In this document: positions 34,531-41,021 of the stretch, in pieces | How the letters are laid out: each line of letters starts with the position of its first letter | Position numbering within the stretch: the first letter of the stretch is position 1 | From: Sphingobium sp. | GTDB taxonomy: Bacteria; Pseudomonadota; Alphaproteobacteria; Sphingomonadales; Sphingomonadaceae | NCBI GenBank assembly: GCA_013911745.1 | Contig: JACESO010000017.1 | Location: 1-41,021 of the forward strand | DNA: 41,021 nucleotides | Direction of reading: 5' to 3' | Position numbers and translations under genes: made by a program | Notes under the pieces: generated by a model | Database searches by the model: none | What the model was told of the DNA's origin: nothing | Seen by the model: only the letters and a program-made list of their open reading frames with translations

Positions 34531-35268
34531 TTATCCACCAAGCCGGGCGTGCAGCAGAAATTCGACGTTGCCCTGAGGGCCAGTAATGGGGCTTTGCGTC
34601 AGGCCAGTGACGGTCCACCCCTGCGTTTGCACCCAATGCGCGACCTCTTCGCACACGCGTTGATGTACTGCGGGATCGCGCACCACGCCATTCTTGCCCA
34701 CCTCCTCGCGCCGCGCCTCGAACTGCGGTTTTACGAGCGCGACGAGATGCGCGCCGGGGCGAGCGAAGCCGATCGGCCGCTCCAGCACCTTTGCCAGGCT
34801 GATGAAGCTTGCGTCGCAGACGATGATGTCGACCTGTTCGGGAACATGCGCCTCTGTCAGGATGCGGGCGCTGGTCTGTTCATGCACGATGACGCGGTCG
34901 TCGGAGCGCAATTTCCAGGCAAGCTGGTTGGTGCCGCTGTCGATGGCGTAGACGCGTGCCGCGCCGTTCGTCAGCAGCACGTCGGTAAAGCCGCCTGTGG
35001 ATGACCCGACATCGATGGCGACGAAGCCGGTGACATCGATGGCGAAGGCTTCCAGCGCGTGGGCGAGCTTGATGCCGCCGCGCGAGACCCAGGGATGATC
35101 GCGGCCGCGCACGTCCAGTTCCGCGTCATCGGCCACCTGCTGTCCCGCCTTCTCGATCTTGCGGTCGCCAAGGAAGACGAGGCCGGCAAGGATCAGCGCC
35201 TGCGCGCGCGCCCTGCTTTCGGCGAGGCCATGATCGACGAGCAACTGGTCGGCGCGGACCTTGGCCAT
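34531..35268 (-). CDS. tlyA: TlyA-family rRNA 2'-O-methyltransferase
   Basis: TlyA proteins methylate 2'-hydroxyls of rRNA. The 245-residue protein has an N-terminal S4 domain (VRADQLLVDHGLAESRARAQ to about residue 60) and an FtsJ-like SAM-binding domain with FVAIDVGSSTGGFTDVLL and the LVALVKPQFEA strand. It is the usual length. The start shares one base with the dsbD-like stop (TGATG), so the two are coupled. Family members in mycobacteria sensitise to capreomycin; that has no bearing on function here beyond the reaction. Confidence 0.93.
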   Translation of the reverse strand: MAKVRADQLLVDHGLAESRARAQALILAGLVFLGDRKIEKAGQQVADDAELDVRGRDHPWVSRGGIKLAHALEAFAIDVTGFVAIDVGSSTGGFTDVLLTNGAARVYAIDSGTNQLAWKLRSDDRVIVHEQTSARILTEAHVPEQVDIIVCDASFISLAKVLERPIGFARPGAHLVALVKPQFEARREEVGKNGVVRDPAVHQRVCEEVAHWVQTQGWTVTGLTQSPITGPQGNVEFLLHARLGG

Positions 35269-37298
35269 CAGCGCACCAGCGCGGTAAGCGTGGCCGGCGT
35301 CAGCAATTGCGGCAGCGTCTGCGCGTCCTTGCCCGGCGCATACCAGAGATAGAGCGGCACGCCCGAGCGTCCCTGACCTTCGAGGAAGCGAGTAATAGCG
35401 GGATCGGCATTGGTCCAGTCGCCCACCATCACGGTGACGCCCGCCTTGCGAAAGGCGTCCCGCGTTTCGGCGCGGTCGATTGCGGCCGCCTCGTTAGCCT
35501 TGCAGGTCAGGCACCAATCGGCCGTGAAGTAGAGGAAGACCGGTTTGTTCGCGGCGCGCAGGCTGGCGAGTTTCGCGACATCGAAGTGGACAGCCTCGGC
35601 GGCATTTTCGCTGGCCGCCGGAGCGCTGGTCGGCAGGGCGGAAACGGCGCCGCCAAGCACTGCCAGGGCCGCGATGAGGGCGATCCAGCCACCGGGCCTG
35701 CCGGCCCGTTGCCGGCCGCCCAGCCACCAGAGCAGCAGGGCAAGGATGAGGGCCGCGCCAAGGCCGATGGTCATGCCGGACACGCCGCGCTGCTGCCCCA
35801 GAAGCCAGGCAAGCCCGAGCGCGGTGAGGAACATCGGGATGGCGAGGATCTTCTGGAACCGGCCCATCCATGCGCCGGGCCGGGGCAGCCGCCGACGAAG
35901 TGCAGGGATATAGGCAAGCAGCAGGAACGGGAGTGCCAGCCCCAGGCCAAGGCCCGCGAACACGGTAAGCGCGGCGGCAAGCGGCAGCAGCAGCGCCGCG
36001 CCCATCGCCGCTGCCATGAAGGGGCCGGTGCAGGGCGTAGCGACGAAGGCGACCAGCGCGCCGGTCCAGAAGGCACCGGAAAGGCCGCCCTTCCCCGCCA
36101 GCCCTTCGCCGCCGCCATACGCACTGAGATCGAACAGGCCGGCCAGGTTGAAGGCGATGGCGGTCACCAGCAGCAGCAGCGCCAGGATGATGCGCGGATC
36201 CTGCAATTGAAAGGCCCAGCCGAACGCACCGCCCGCCGCCCGCAGCGCGAGCAGCAGTCCGCCCAGCGCCAGGCAGGTGAGGATGATGCCGGCCGCATAG
36301 GCCAGCGCTTCGCGCCGGACGATGCGTTCGTCGCCGCCCGCCTTTGCGAGCTTCATCGCCTTGAGGCCGAGGATCGGGAAGACGCAGGGCATGATGTTGA
36401 GCAGCAGGCCACCGAGCAGCGCGCCGCCCAGCGCCGCGAGGATCGCGCTCCATTGCCCGGCGGACGATCCTCCCGCGACTGGGCCGGGCCGTGCGGTAAC
36501 CAAGAAGCCGACATGATCGCCGGTGCGCAGCACGGCCTGCACCGCGCCGCCCTTGCCACCCTGCGCCGCGTCCGTTTCGATCAGCAGACGGTCACCGTCG
36601 CGCGACACCGTCTGCGGCGCGGCATAGCGGGCGAGACCCTCCGCCAGCGGGAAGAGGTGGATGTCGCTGGCCTGCGCGCTGGCCGGGAAAGGAACCGAAA
36701 GACGCAACCGGCCGCCTTCCGTCGCATAGGTCGCTTCTGACCCGAGAGGGCGCGGCAAATGCGTCCGCCACGCGTCGAAGCGCGCCTGCGCCGCTGCCGG
36801 CACGCTTCCGTCACCGGCCACAAGATCAAGGGTCAGCTCGCCGCTTTCCGGCACGCAAACCTTGTCCGTGCAGGCAAGCCAGTTGGCCTTTGCGCGGATC
36901 GGCAGGTGCGTCCCCGCAGGCACATCGGCCGCGACCTTGAGGTCCGCCAGCACGGCATAGGGGCCTTCATAGACGTGGTTCATCAGGCCGGAGATCAGCA
37001 GCGTTTCCGGCACTGGATAGCGCAGCACGCCGACGGTCACACCCTTGGGCAGCGTCCACTGGACGGTCATGCCCAGGCCCGCATCCCCCGGATTGAGCCA
37101 GTATCCGTGCCAGCCCTTTTCCGGCGTCATCGCAAAGGCGATGGTCGTGCCGCCGCCGGGTTTCGGAACACCGCTCTCCGCCTCCAGCTGCGCAGCGATA
37201 TGGGCCGGACCGCCGCCGAATGCGCCGCCCTGTGCGTGCGCCGTTGACAGGCCCGTCAGCATCGCGAGCGTCATCAATATGACTTGAAAAATGCGCAT
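35268..37298 (-). CDS. dsbD: DsbD-type thiol:disulfide reductase
   Basis: This 676-residue protein should carry electrons from the cytoplasm to periplasmic thiols. It has a signal peptide (RIFQVILMTLAMLTGLSTAH, then AQ), an N-terminal periplasmic domain with the CTDKVC pair (C143, C148), and about eight membrane helices with C305 in NIMPCVFPILG and C423 in ATPCTGPFMA. A C-terminal thioredoxin domain carries CLTC (C596, C599), so all three cysteine pairs are present. It resembles both DsbD and ScsB; the layout does not decide between them. GAGG is upstream of the ATG. Confidence 0.9.
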   Translation of the reverse strand: MRIFQVILMTLAMLTGLSTAHAQGGAFGGGPAHIAAQLEAESGVPKPGGGTTIAFAMTPEKGWHGYWLNPGDAGLGMTVQWTLPKGVTVGVLRYPVPETLLISGLMNHVYEGPYAVLADLKVAADVPAGTHLPIRAKANWLACTDKVCVPESGELTLDLVAGDGSVPAAAQARFDAWRTHLPRPLGSEATYATEGGRLRLSVPFPASAQASDIHLFPLAEGLARYAAPQTVSRDGDRLLIETDAAQGGKGGAVQAVLRTGDHVGFLVTARPGPVAGGSSAGQWSAILAALGGALLGGLLLNIMPCVFPILGLKAMKLAKAGGDERIVRREALAYAAGIILTCLALGGLLLALRAAGGAFGWAFQLQDPRIILALLLLVTAIAFNLAGLFDLSAYGGGEGLAGKGGLSGAFWTGALVAFVATPCTGPFMAAAMGAALLLPLAAALTVFAGLGLGLALPFLLLAYIPALRRRLPRPGAWMGRFQKILAIPMFLTALGLAWLLGQQRGVSGMTIGLGAALILALLLWWLGGRQRAGRPGGWIALIAALAVLGGAVSALPTSAPAASENAAEAVHFDVAKLASLRAANKPVFLYFTADWCLTCKANEAAAIDRAETRDAFRKAGVTVMVGDWTNADPAITRFLEGQGRSGVPLYLWYAPGKDAQTLPQLLTPATLTALVR

Positions 37299-37374
37299 CG
37301 GGCCTCTGGTCGGGTGGATGCTAGCGGGCTAGGTCGCTCCCCAACCGCCGTCAAGGCATGAGAAGGTCAAGAGA

Positions 37375-39054
37375 ATGTTGAAACGAGTCGCCGCCACTCT
37401 GTTGCTTGCCACCGCCGTGCCGCTGGCGGCCCAGTCTCCGGCACCCTCGCCTGCCCCGGCATCGACCGCGCCATCCATGCCCGCAACGCCGCCCAAGCTG
37501 ATCGTCGCGATCAGCGTCGATCAGTTTTCGGCCGACCTGTTCAGCGAATATCGGCAATATTATAGCGCGGGGCTGAAGCGGCTGACGGAGGAAGGCGCCG
37601 TCTTCCCGCGCGGCTATCAAAGCCATGCGGCGACCGAGACCTGCCCCGGCCATTCGACCATCCTGACCGGCAGCCGCCCGTCACGCACCGGCATCATCGC
37701 CAATACATGGTTCGACCTGTCCACCGGCCTTGCGGATAAGGCGGTCTACTGCGCCGAGGATGAAAGCCGGCCGGGCACCAGCAGCGACAAATATGAGGCG
37801 TCGCCCGTCCACCTGCGCGTCCCGACGTTGGGTGGGCGGATGAAGGCGGCCAATCCCGCGACGCGCGTCGTGTCCGTATCGGGCAAGGATCGCGCCGCGA
37901 TCATGATGGGCGGGCCGACCGCCGATCAGGTATGGTGGTTGGGCGGCGCTCAGGGCTATGTCAGCTACAAGGGCGTGGCGACGCCGCCGCTGGTGGCGAA
38001 GGTGAATGCAGTGATGGCGCAGCGGCTGGCGCAGGCCAATGCAGGCTTCGACCTGCCGATGCAATGCGCCGCCAAGGACTTTCCGGTGCGGGCCGGCGAC
38101 AGGACCGTGGGCACCGGCCGCTTCGCCCGCGCCGCCGGCGATTACAAGGCGTTCCGCATCTCGCCCGAGCAGGATGCGATGACGCTGGCCTTCGCCGCTG
38201 CAGCGATCGAGTCCATGGACCTTGGCAAGCAGGCACAGACGGACATCATCTCCATCGGCCTGTCCGCGACGGACTATATCGGTCACACCTACGGCACGGA
38301 GGGCACCGAAAGCTGCATCCAGGTCGATCGGCTGGACAAGGAACTGGGCGCGTTCTTCGACCGGCTGGACAAGGACGGGATCGACTATGTCGTGGTGCTG
38401 ACGGCCGATCATGGCGGCCATGACCTGCCCGAGCGCTATCGGCTGAACGCCATACCCATGGAACAGCGGGTCGATATGGCGCTGACGCCCAAGGCGCTGT
38501 CAGACGCCGTGGCCGCGAAGGCCGGACTGCCCGGCAAGAAGGTGATCTGGGGCGATGGCCCTTCCGGCGACCTCTATTTCGACAAGGGACTGACCGCCGC
38601 CGAGCGCGCGAAGGTGGAGGCGGAGACGCTGAAGCTGCTGCGCGCCCATCCGCAGGTCGAGACGGTGTTCACGAAAGCGCAGATCGCCGCTGCCCCCTCG
38701 CCGTCCGGGCCGCCAGAGAGCTGGACCCTGCTTCAGGAAGCGCGCGCCAGCTTCGACGCGGAAAGGTCGGGCGACTTGTTGTTGCTGCTGAAGCCGCGGG
38801 TGATGGCGATCCCCGAACAGGCGGTGATGGGCAGCGTCGCCACGCACGGATCGCCATGGGACGCGGACCGGCGCGTGCCGATCATCTTCTGGCGCAAGGG
38901 GATGCGCCATTTCGAGCAGCCGATGGGCGTCGAGACGGTCGACATCATGCCAAGCCTGGCGGCGTTGATCGGACTGCCCGTGCCGAAGGACCAGATTGAC
39001 GGGCGGTGCCTGGACCTGATCGCTGGCGATGGGGACAGCTGCGCTGGAAAATAG
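37375..39054 (+). CDS. phoK: Alkaline phosphatase PhoK
   Basis: PhoK is the secreted calcium-rich alkaline phosphatase known from Sphingomonas sp. BSAR-1, used there in phosphate scavenging. This 559-residue protein has the same length and a signal peptide (LKRVAATLLLATAVPLAA). All active-site residues I recall for PhoK fall at identical numbers: D49, T89 (nucleophile) in HAATETCPGH, N110, K171, R173, D300, H304, D345, H346 and H491. GAAGG lies upstream of the ATG. I find no clear PhoB box in the 76-base divergent gap to dsbD, so phosphate control is not shown. Confidence 0.95.
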   Translation: MLKRVAATLLLATAVPLAAQSPAPSPAPASTAPSMPATPPKLIVAISVDQFSADLFSEYRQYYSAGLKRLTEEGAVFPRGYQSHAATETCPGHSTILTGSRPSRTGIIANTWFDLSTGLADKAVYCAEDESRPGTSSDKYEASPVHLRVPTLGGRMKAANPATRVVSVSGKDRAAIMMGGPTADQVWWLGGAQGYVSYKGVATPPLVAKVNAVMAQRLAQANAGFDLPMQCAAKDFPVRAGDRTVGTGRFARAAGDYKAFRISPEQDAMTLAFAAAAIESMDLGKQAQTDIISIGLSATDYIGHTYGTEGTESCIQVDRLDKELGAFFDRLDKDGIDYVVVLTADHGGHDLPERYRLNAIPMEQRVDMALTPKALSDAVAAKAGLPGKKVIWGDGPSGDLYFDKGLTAAERAKVEAETLKLLRAHPQVETVFTKAQIAAAPSPSGPPESWTLLQEARASFDAERSGDLLLLLKPRVMAIPEQAVMGSVATHGSPWDADRRVPIIFWRKGMRHFEQPMGVETVDIMPSLAALIGLPVPKDQIDGRCLDLIAGDGDSCAGK

Positions 39055-39055
39055 G

Positions 39056-40090
39056 TCAGATATTCTCGCCGACCCCGTCCGTGCTTTCGAGCAGGGCATG
39101 GACGCGGTGCGGCGCTGACACCTCGACGCGGCTGGTGACTTCATATTGGGCCTTGGCCTGCCGGACATTGCTGTCCGCCGGCACGCTGTCCGTCAGCCGG
39201 ACATTGCTGTCCGCCGGCACGCTGTCCGTCAGCCAGACATTGCCGCCGATTACCGACCGGCTGCCGACGATCACCCGGCCCAGCACCGTCGCGCCGGCGT
39301 AGATGACCACGTCATCCTCTATGATGGGGTGGCGAGGCAGCGCCTTTTCCAGCCGGCCGCTGCGATCCGAGGGGAAGCTCCGCGCGCCGAGCGTCACGCC
39401 CTGATAGAGGCGCACACGGTCGCCGACGATCGCGGTTTCTCCGATCACGACGCCCGTTCCATGGTCGATGAAGAAGCTGTGCCCGATGGTCGCGCCGGGA
39501 TGAATGTCTATCCCGGTCGCGCTGTGGGCGATTTCGGAGACGATCCGCGCCACGAGCGGCGCACCCAGCACATGCAGCCGGTGCGCGAGGCGATGGTGGA
39601 TGATCGCCAGCATCGACGGGTAGCAGATCAGCACCTCGTCCACGCTGCGCGCCGCCGGATCGCCCAGAAAGGCGGCATCGACGTCCGTGTCCAGCAGGTC
39701 GCGCAAGCCCGGCAGGCTTTGCGCGAAGCCCCCGATGATGCGCGCCGCCTCCGCGTCCAGAGCCGTCGCCGGTTCGTCCTTCATGGCATAGATCAGCTCC
39801 AGGCGGATCTGGCCGTAAAGGCGGCTGAGCACCGTCTGGAGGGTTTCCGCGACATAGGCGTCCTCATTGTGGAGGCGCACGAAGCTGGGGCCAAGCCGCA
39901 GGGGGAAGAGCGCGCCGCACAGCGCCTGCATGATCTTGGTCAGATTGGCCCGCGAGGGGAAGCCTTCCGCCCCATATTCGGCGTGATGCTGCTGCGACTG
40001 CCGCCAGCGGCTGCGCGCGGCACCCAGATCCGCAACCAGTTGGTCCAGATCCCAATATCCTTCCAAGCTCCGATTATCGTCGTCCGCCAT
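39056..40090 (-). CDS. cysE: Serine O-acetyltransferase with in-frame tandem duplication
   Basis: Serine acetyltransferase makes O-acetylserine for cysteine synthesis. The 344-residue product has an N-terminal helical region and a left-handed beta-helix with GIDIHPGATIGHSFFIDHG, VIGETAIVGDRVRLYQGVT and DDVVIYAGATVLGRVIVG, as in the EpsC/CysE family with the long N-terminus. Residues 285-308 hold two near-identical 12-residue units, VWLTDSVPADSN then VRLTDSVPADSN, from a 36-bp tandem repeat. ATG at 40090 is chosen; a longer frame to 40135 is probably spurious. Its stop is one base from the phoK stop. Confidence 0.93.
   Translation of the reverse strand: MADDDNRSLEGYWDLDQLVADLGAARSRWRQSQQHHAEYGAEGFPSRANLTKIMQALCGALFPLRLGPSFVRLHNEDAYVAETLQTVLSRLYGQIRLELIYAMKDEPATALDAEAARIIGGFAQSLPGLRDLLDTDVDAAFLGDPAARSVDEVLICYPSMLAIIHHRLAHRLHVLGAPLVARIVSEIAHSATGIDIHPGATIGHSFFIDHGTGVVIGETAIVGDRVRLYQGVTLGARSFPSDRSGRLEKALPRHPIIEDDVVIYAGATVLGRVIVGSRSVIGGNVWLTDSVPADSNVRLTDSVPADSNVRQAKAQYEVTSRVEVSAPHRVHALLESTDGVGENI
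39161..39232 (-). repeat. Exact 36-bp tandem duplication in the serine acetyltransferase gene
   Basis: Bases 39161-39196 and 39197-39232 are identical copies, followed by a 10-base partial third copy (39233-39242) with one mismatch. The unit is 12 codons and in frame, each coding LTDSVPADSNVR. Family proteins have this segment once, just after the last beta-helix strands. Confidence 0.95.
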
Positions 40091-40183
40091 GCGATGCGCC
40101 TTTGAACCATGTTTCTGTTGGCATAGCTCGGGCAAAGGCGCGTCGATAAACGAGTTTTGCTTGGGGATGGACAGTTTCTCTTT

Positions 40184-41021
40184 CTAAGCGCGCCGACCCT
40201 GACGCGGCAGGTCGAGGCAGATTTCCGCGCGCAGCCCACCTTCGGGGCGGTTGGCGAGGATCAGGTGTCCGCCTTCGGCAGCGACCGCCTTCTGGACGAT
40301 GGCGAGCCCAAGGCCAAGGCCCCTGGTGTTGCGCTGACGGGCTTCGTCCAGGCGGGAGAAGGGGCGCATGACCTGCTCCAGGCGGTCGCGCGGGATGCCG
40401 GGGCCGTCATCGTCGACGCGGATCAGCACCTCATTGCCCTTCCGATCCACCGAGACGCGCGCGCGCTGGCCATAATGGAGGGCGTTTTCGATGAGGTTGC
40501 GCACCGCCCGCCGCAGCGACAAGGCGCGCACCTCCAGTTCGAGATGGTCCAGTCCTTCATAGGTCACGTTCTGACCATGGTCCTGAAAGGCATCCACGAC
40601 CGTGGCTATGGTGACGGCGATGTCCGTGCGCACCGGCGTTTCGGGATCCTTCTCCCCGCCCAGATAAGCGAGGAGCGATTCGAGCATTGCGCCCATTTCC
40701 TCCAGGTCGCCGGCCATGGCATCCTGGACCTCGGCGTCCTTCACCGCCTCCAGCCGCAGTTGCAGACGGGCGAGCGGCGTACGCAGGTCGTGGCCGACCG
40801 CCGCCAGCGTTTCGGTGCGCTCGTCGATCAGGCGGTGGATGCGGGCCTGCATCGCGTTGAAGGCCGTGATGAGGTTGCGGACGTCGCTGGTGCCCGCTTC
40901 CGGCACGATGACTTCGGACCCGCGCCCGATCTTGTGCGTGGCATGTGTGAGGTCGCGCAGCGGCGCGAGCGTCCGTCGGATCAGGAGCCAGCCGGCCACC
41001 AGAAGCGCGAGCACCGGAATG
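40184..41021 (-). CDS. Sensor histidine kinase, N-terminal part missing
   Basis: The visible 278 residues begin inside the second membrane helix (IPVLALLVAGWLLIRRTLAP), then a HAMP domain, the phosphoacceptor segment LAAVGHDLRTPLARLQLR with the histidine, and the ATPase domain: N-box LIENALHYG, G1 DDDGPGIP, and GLGLGLAIVQK. The protein continues past the end of the window, so its sensor domain and the paired response regulator are not seen. It resembles EnvZ/RstB-type kinases. The target cannot be told. Confidence 0.93.
   Translation of the reverse strand, partial: IPVLALLVAGWLLIRRTLAPLRDLTHATHKIGRGSEVIVPEAGTSDVRNLITAFNAMQARIHRLIDERTETLAAVGHDLRTPLARLQLRLEAVKDAEVQDAMAGDLEEMGAMLESLLAYLGGEKDPETPVRTDIAVTIATVVDAFQDHGQNVTYEGLDHLELEVRALSLRRAVRNLIENALHYGQRARVSVDRKGNEVLIRVDDDGPGIPRDRLEQVMRPFSRLDEARQRNTRGLGLGLAIVQKAVAAEGGHLILANRPEGGLRAEICLDLPRQGRRA

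Noticed and set aside
37299..37374. Pho box for phoK
   Set aside because: The 76-base divergent region was read for paired CTGTCAT-like 11-mers and none was found.
39161..39242. CRISPR-like repeat
   Set aside because: The 36-bp units are directly adjacent without spacers and lie in frame inside a gene, so this is a tandem duplication.

Overview
The window looks like a piece of the core chromosome of an alphaproteobacterium of the Sphingomonadaceae, most like Sphingobium or Sphingomonas. Evidence: high GC with strong C/G third positions; the order argS-SPOR-nagZ-scpA-scpB-tatABC; a SUV3-like helicase, S4 protein, seven-iron ferredoxin and CarD in a row; and an alkaline phosphatase that agrees residue for residue at the active site with the Sphingomonas enzyme PhoK. 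I see no phage genes, insertion sequence, integrase, plasmid gene or CRISPR array. No gene-free stretch exceeds about 235 bases.

Layout. 1-2.7 kb: 3' part of trpE, convergent with an extensin-like protein and a NUDIX hydrolase that lie behind tRNA-Ala(CGC). 2.9-6.2 kb: a DUF2171 protein, a DUF486 membrane protein, a DUF1003 membrane protein and a PhyH-like dioxygenase; two of these have GGAAC-type (general stress sigma, EcfG) promoter candidates. 6.2-9.8 kb (minus): xseB-ispA-coaD-peptidylprolyl isomerase-queA. 9.98-10.4 kb: a MliC-like lipoprotein. 10.5-16.9 kb (minus): argS, SPOR protein, nagZ, scpA, scpB, tatA, tatB, tatC. 17-20.9 kb: a lipoprotein, then ispH-thrB-rnhA convergent with a nucleotidyltransferase. 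21-25.7 kb: a LytM/M23 peptidase divergent from the helicase and its overlapping S4 gene. 25.9-27.0 kb: fdxA and carD, each followed by a terminator. 27.1-37.3 kb (minus): dsbD-type reductase, tlyA, an RND efflux pair, TspO, ubiK, ybjN-like, proC, a one-domain asparaginase-like protein and a small stress-type membrane protein. 37.4-41 kb: phoK, serine acetyltransferase and the C-terminal part of a sensor histidine kinase.

How the genes fit together. Most are housekeeping: tryptophan, threonine, proline and cysteine synthesis, isoprenoids (ispA, ispH), coenzyme A, queuosine, tRNA charging, chromosome segregation (scpAB), Tat export, and envelope or disulfide maintenance. No complete new system stands out. 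The most unusual points are a near-perfect 36-bp in-frame tandem duplication in the serine acetyltransferase gene; a set of GGAAC-N16/17-CGTT-like promoter candidates before small envelope or stress-type genes; a dispersed-type inverted repeat in the argS leader and a possible fragment of it inside the helicase gene; a CGTCA half-site cluster between xseB and the MliC-like gene; and a free-standing N-terminal asparaginase domain.
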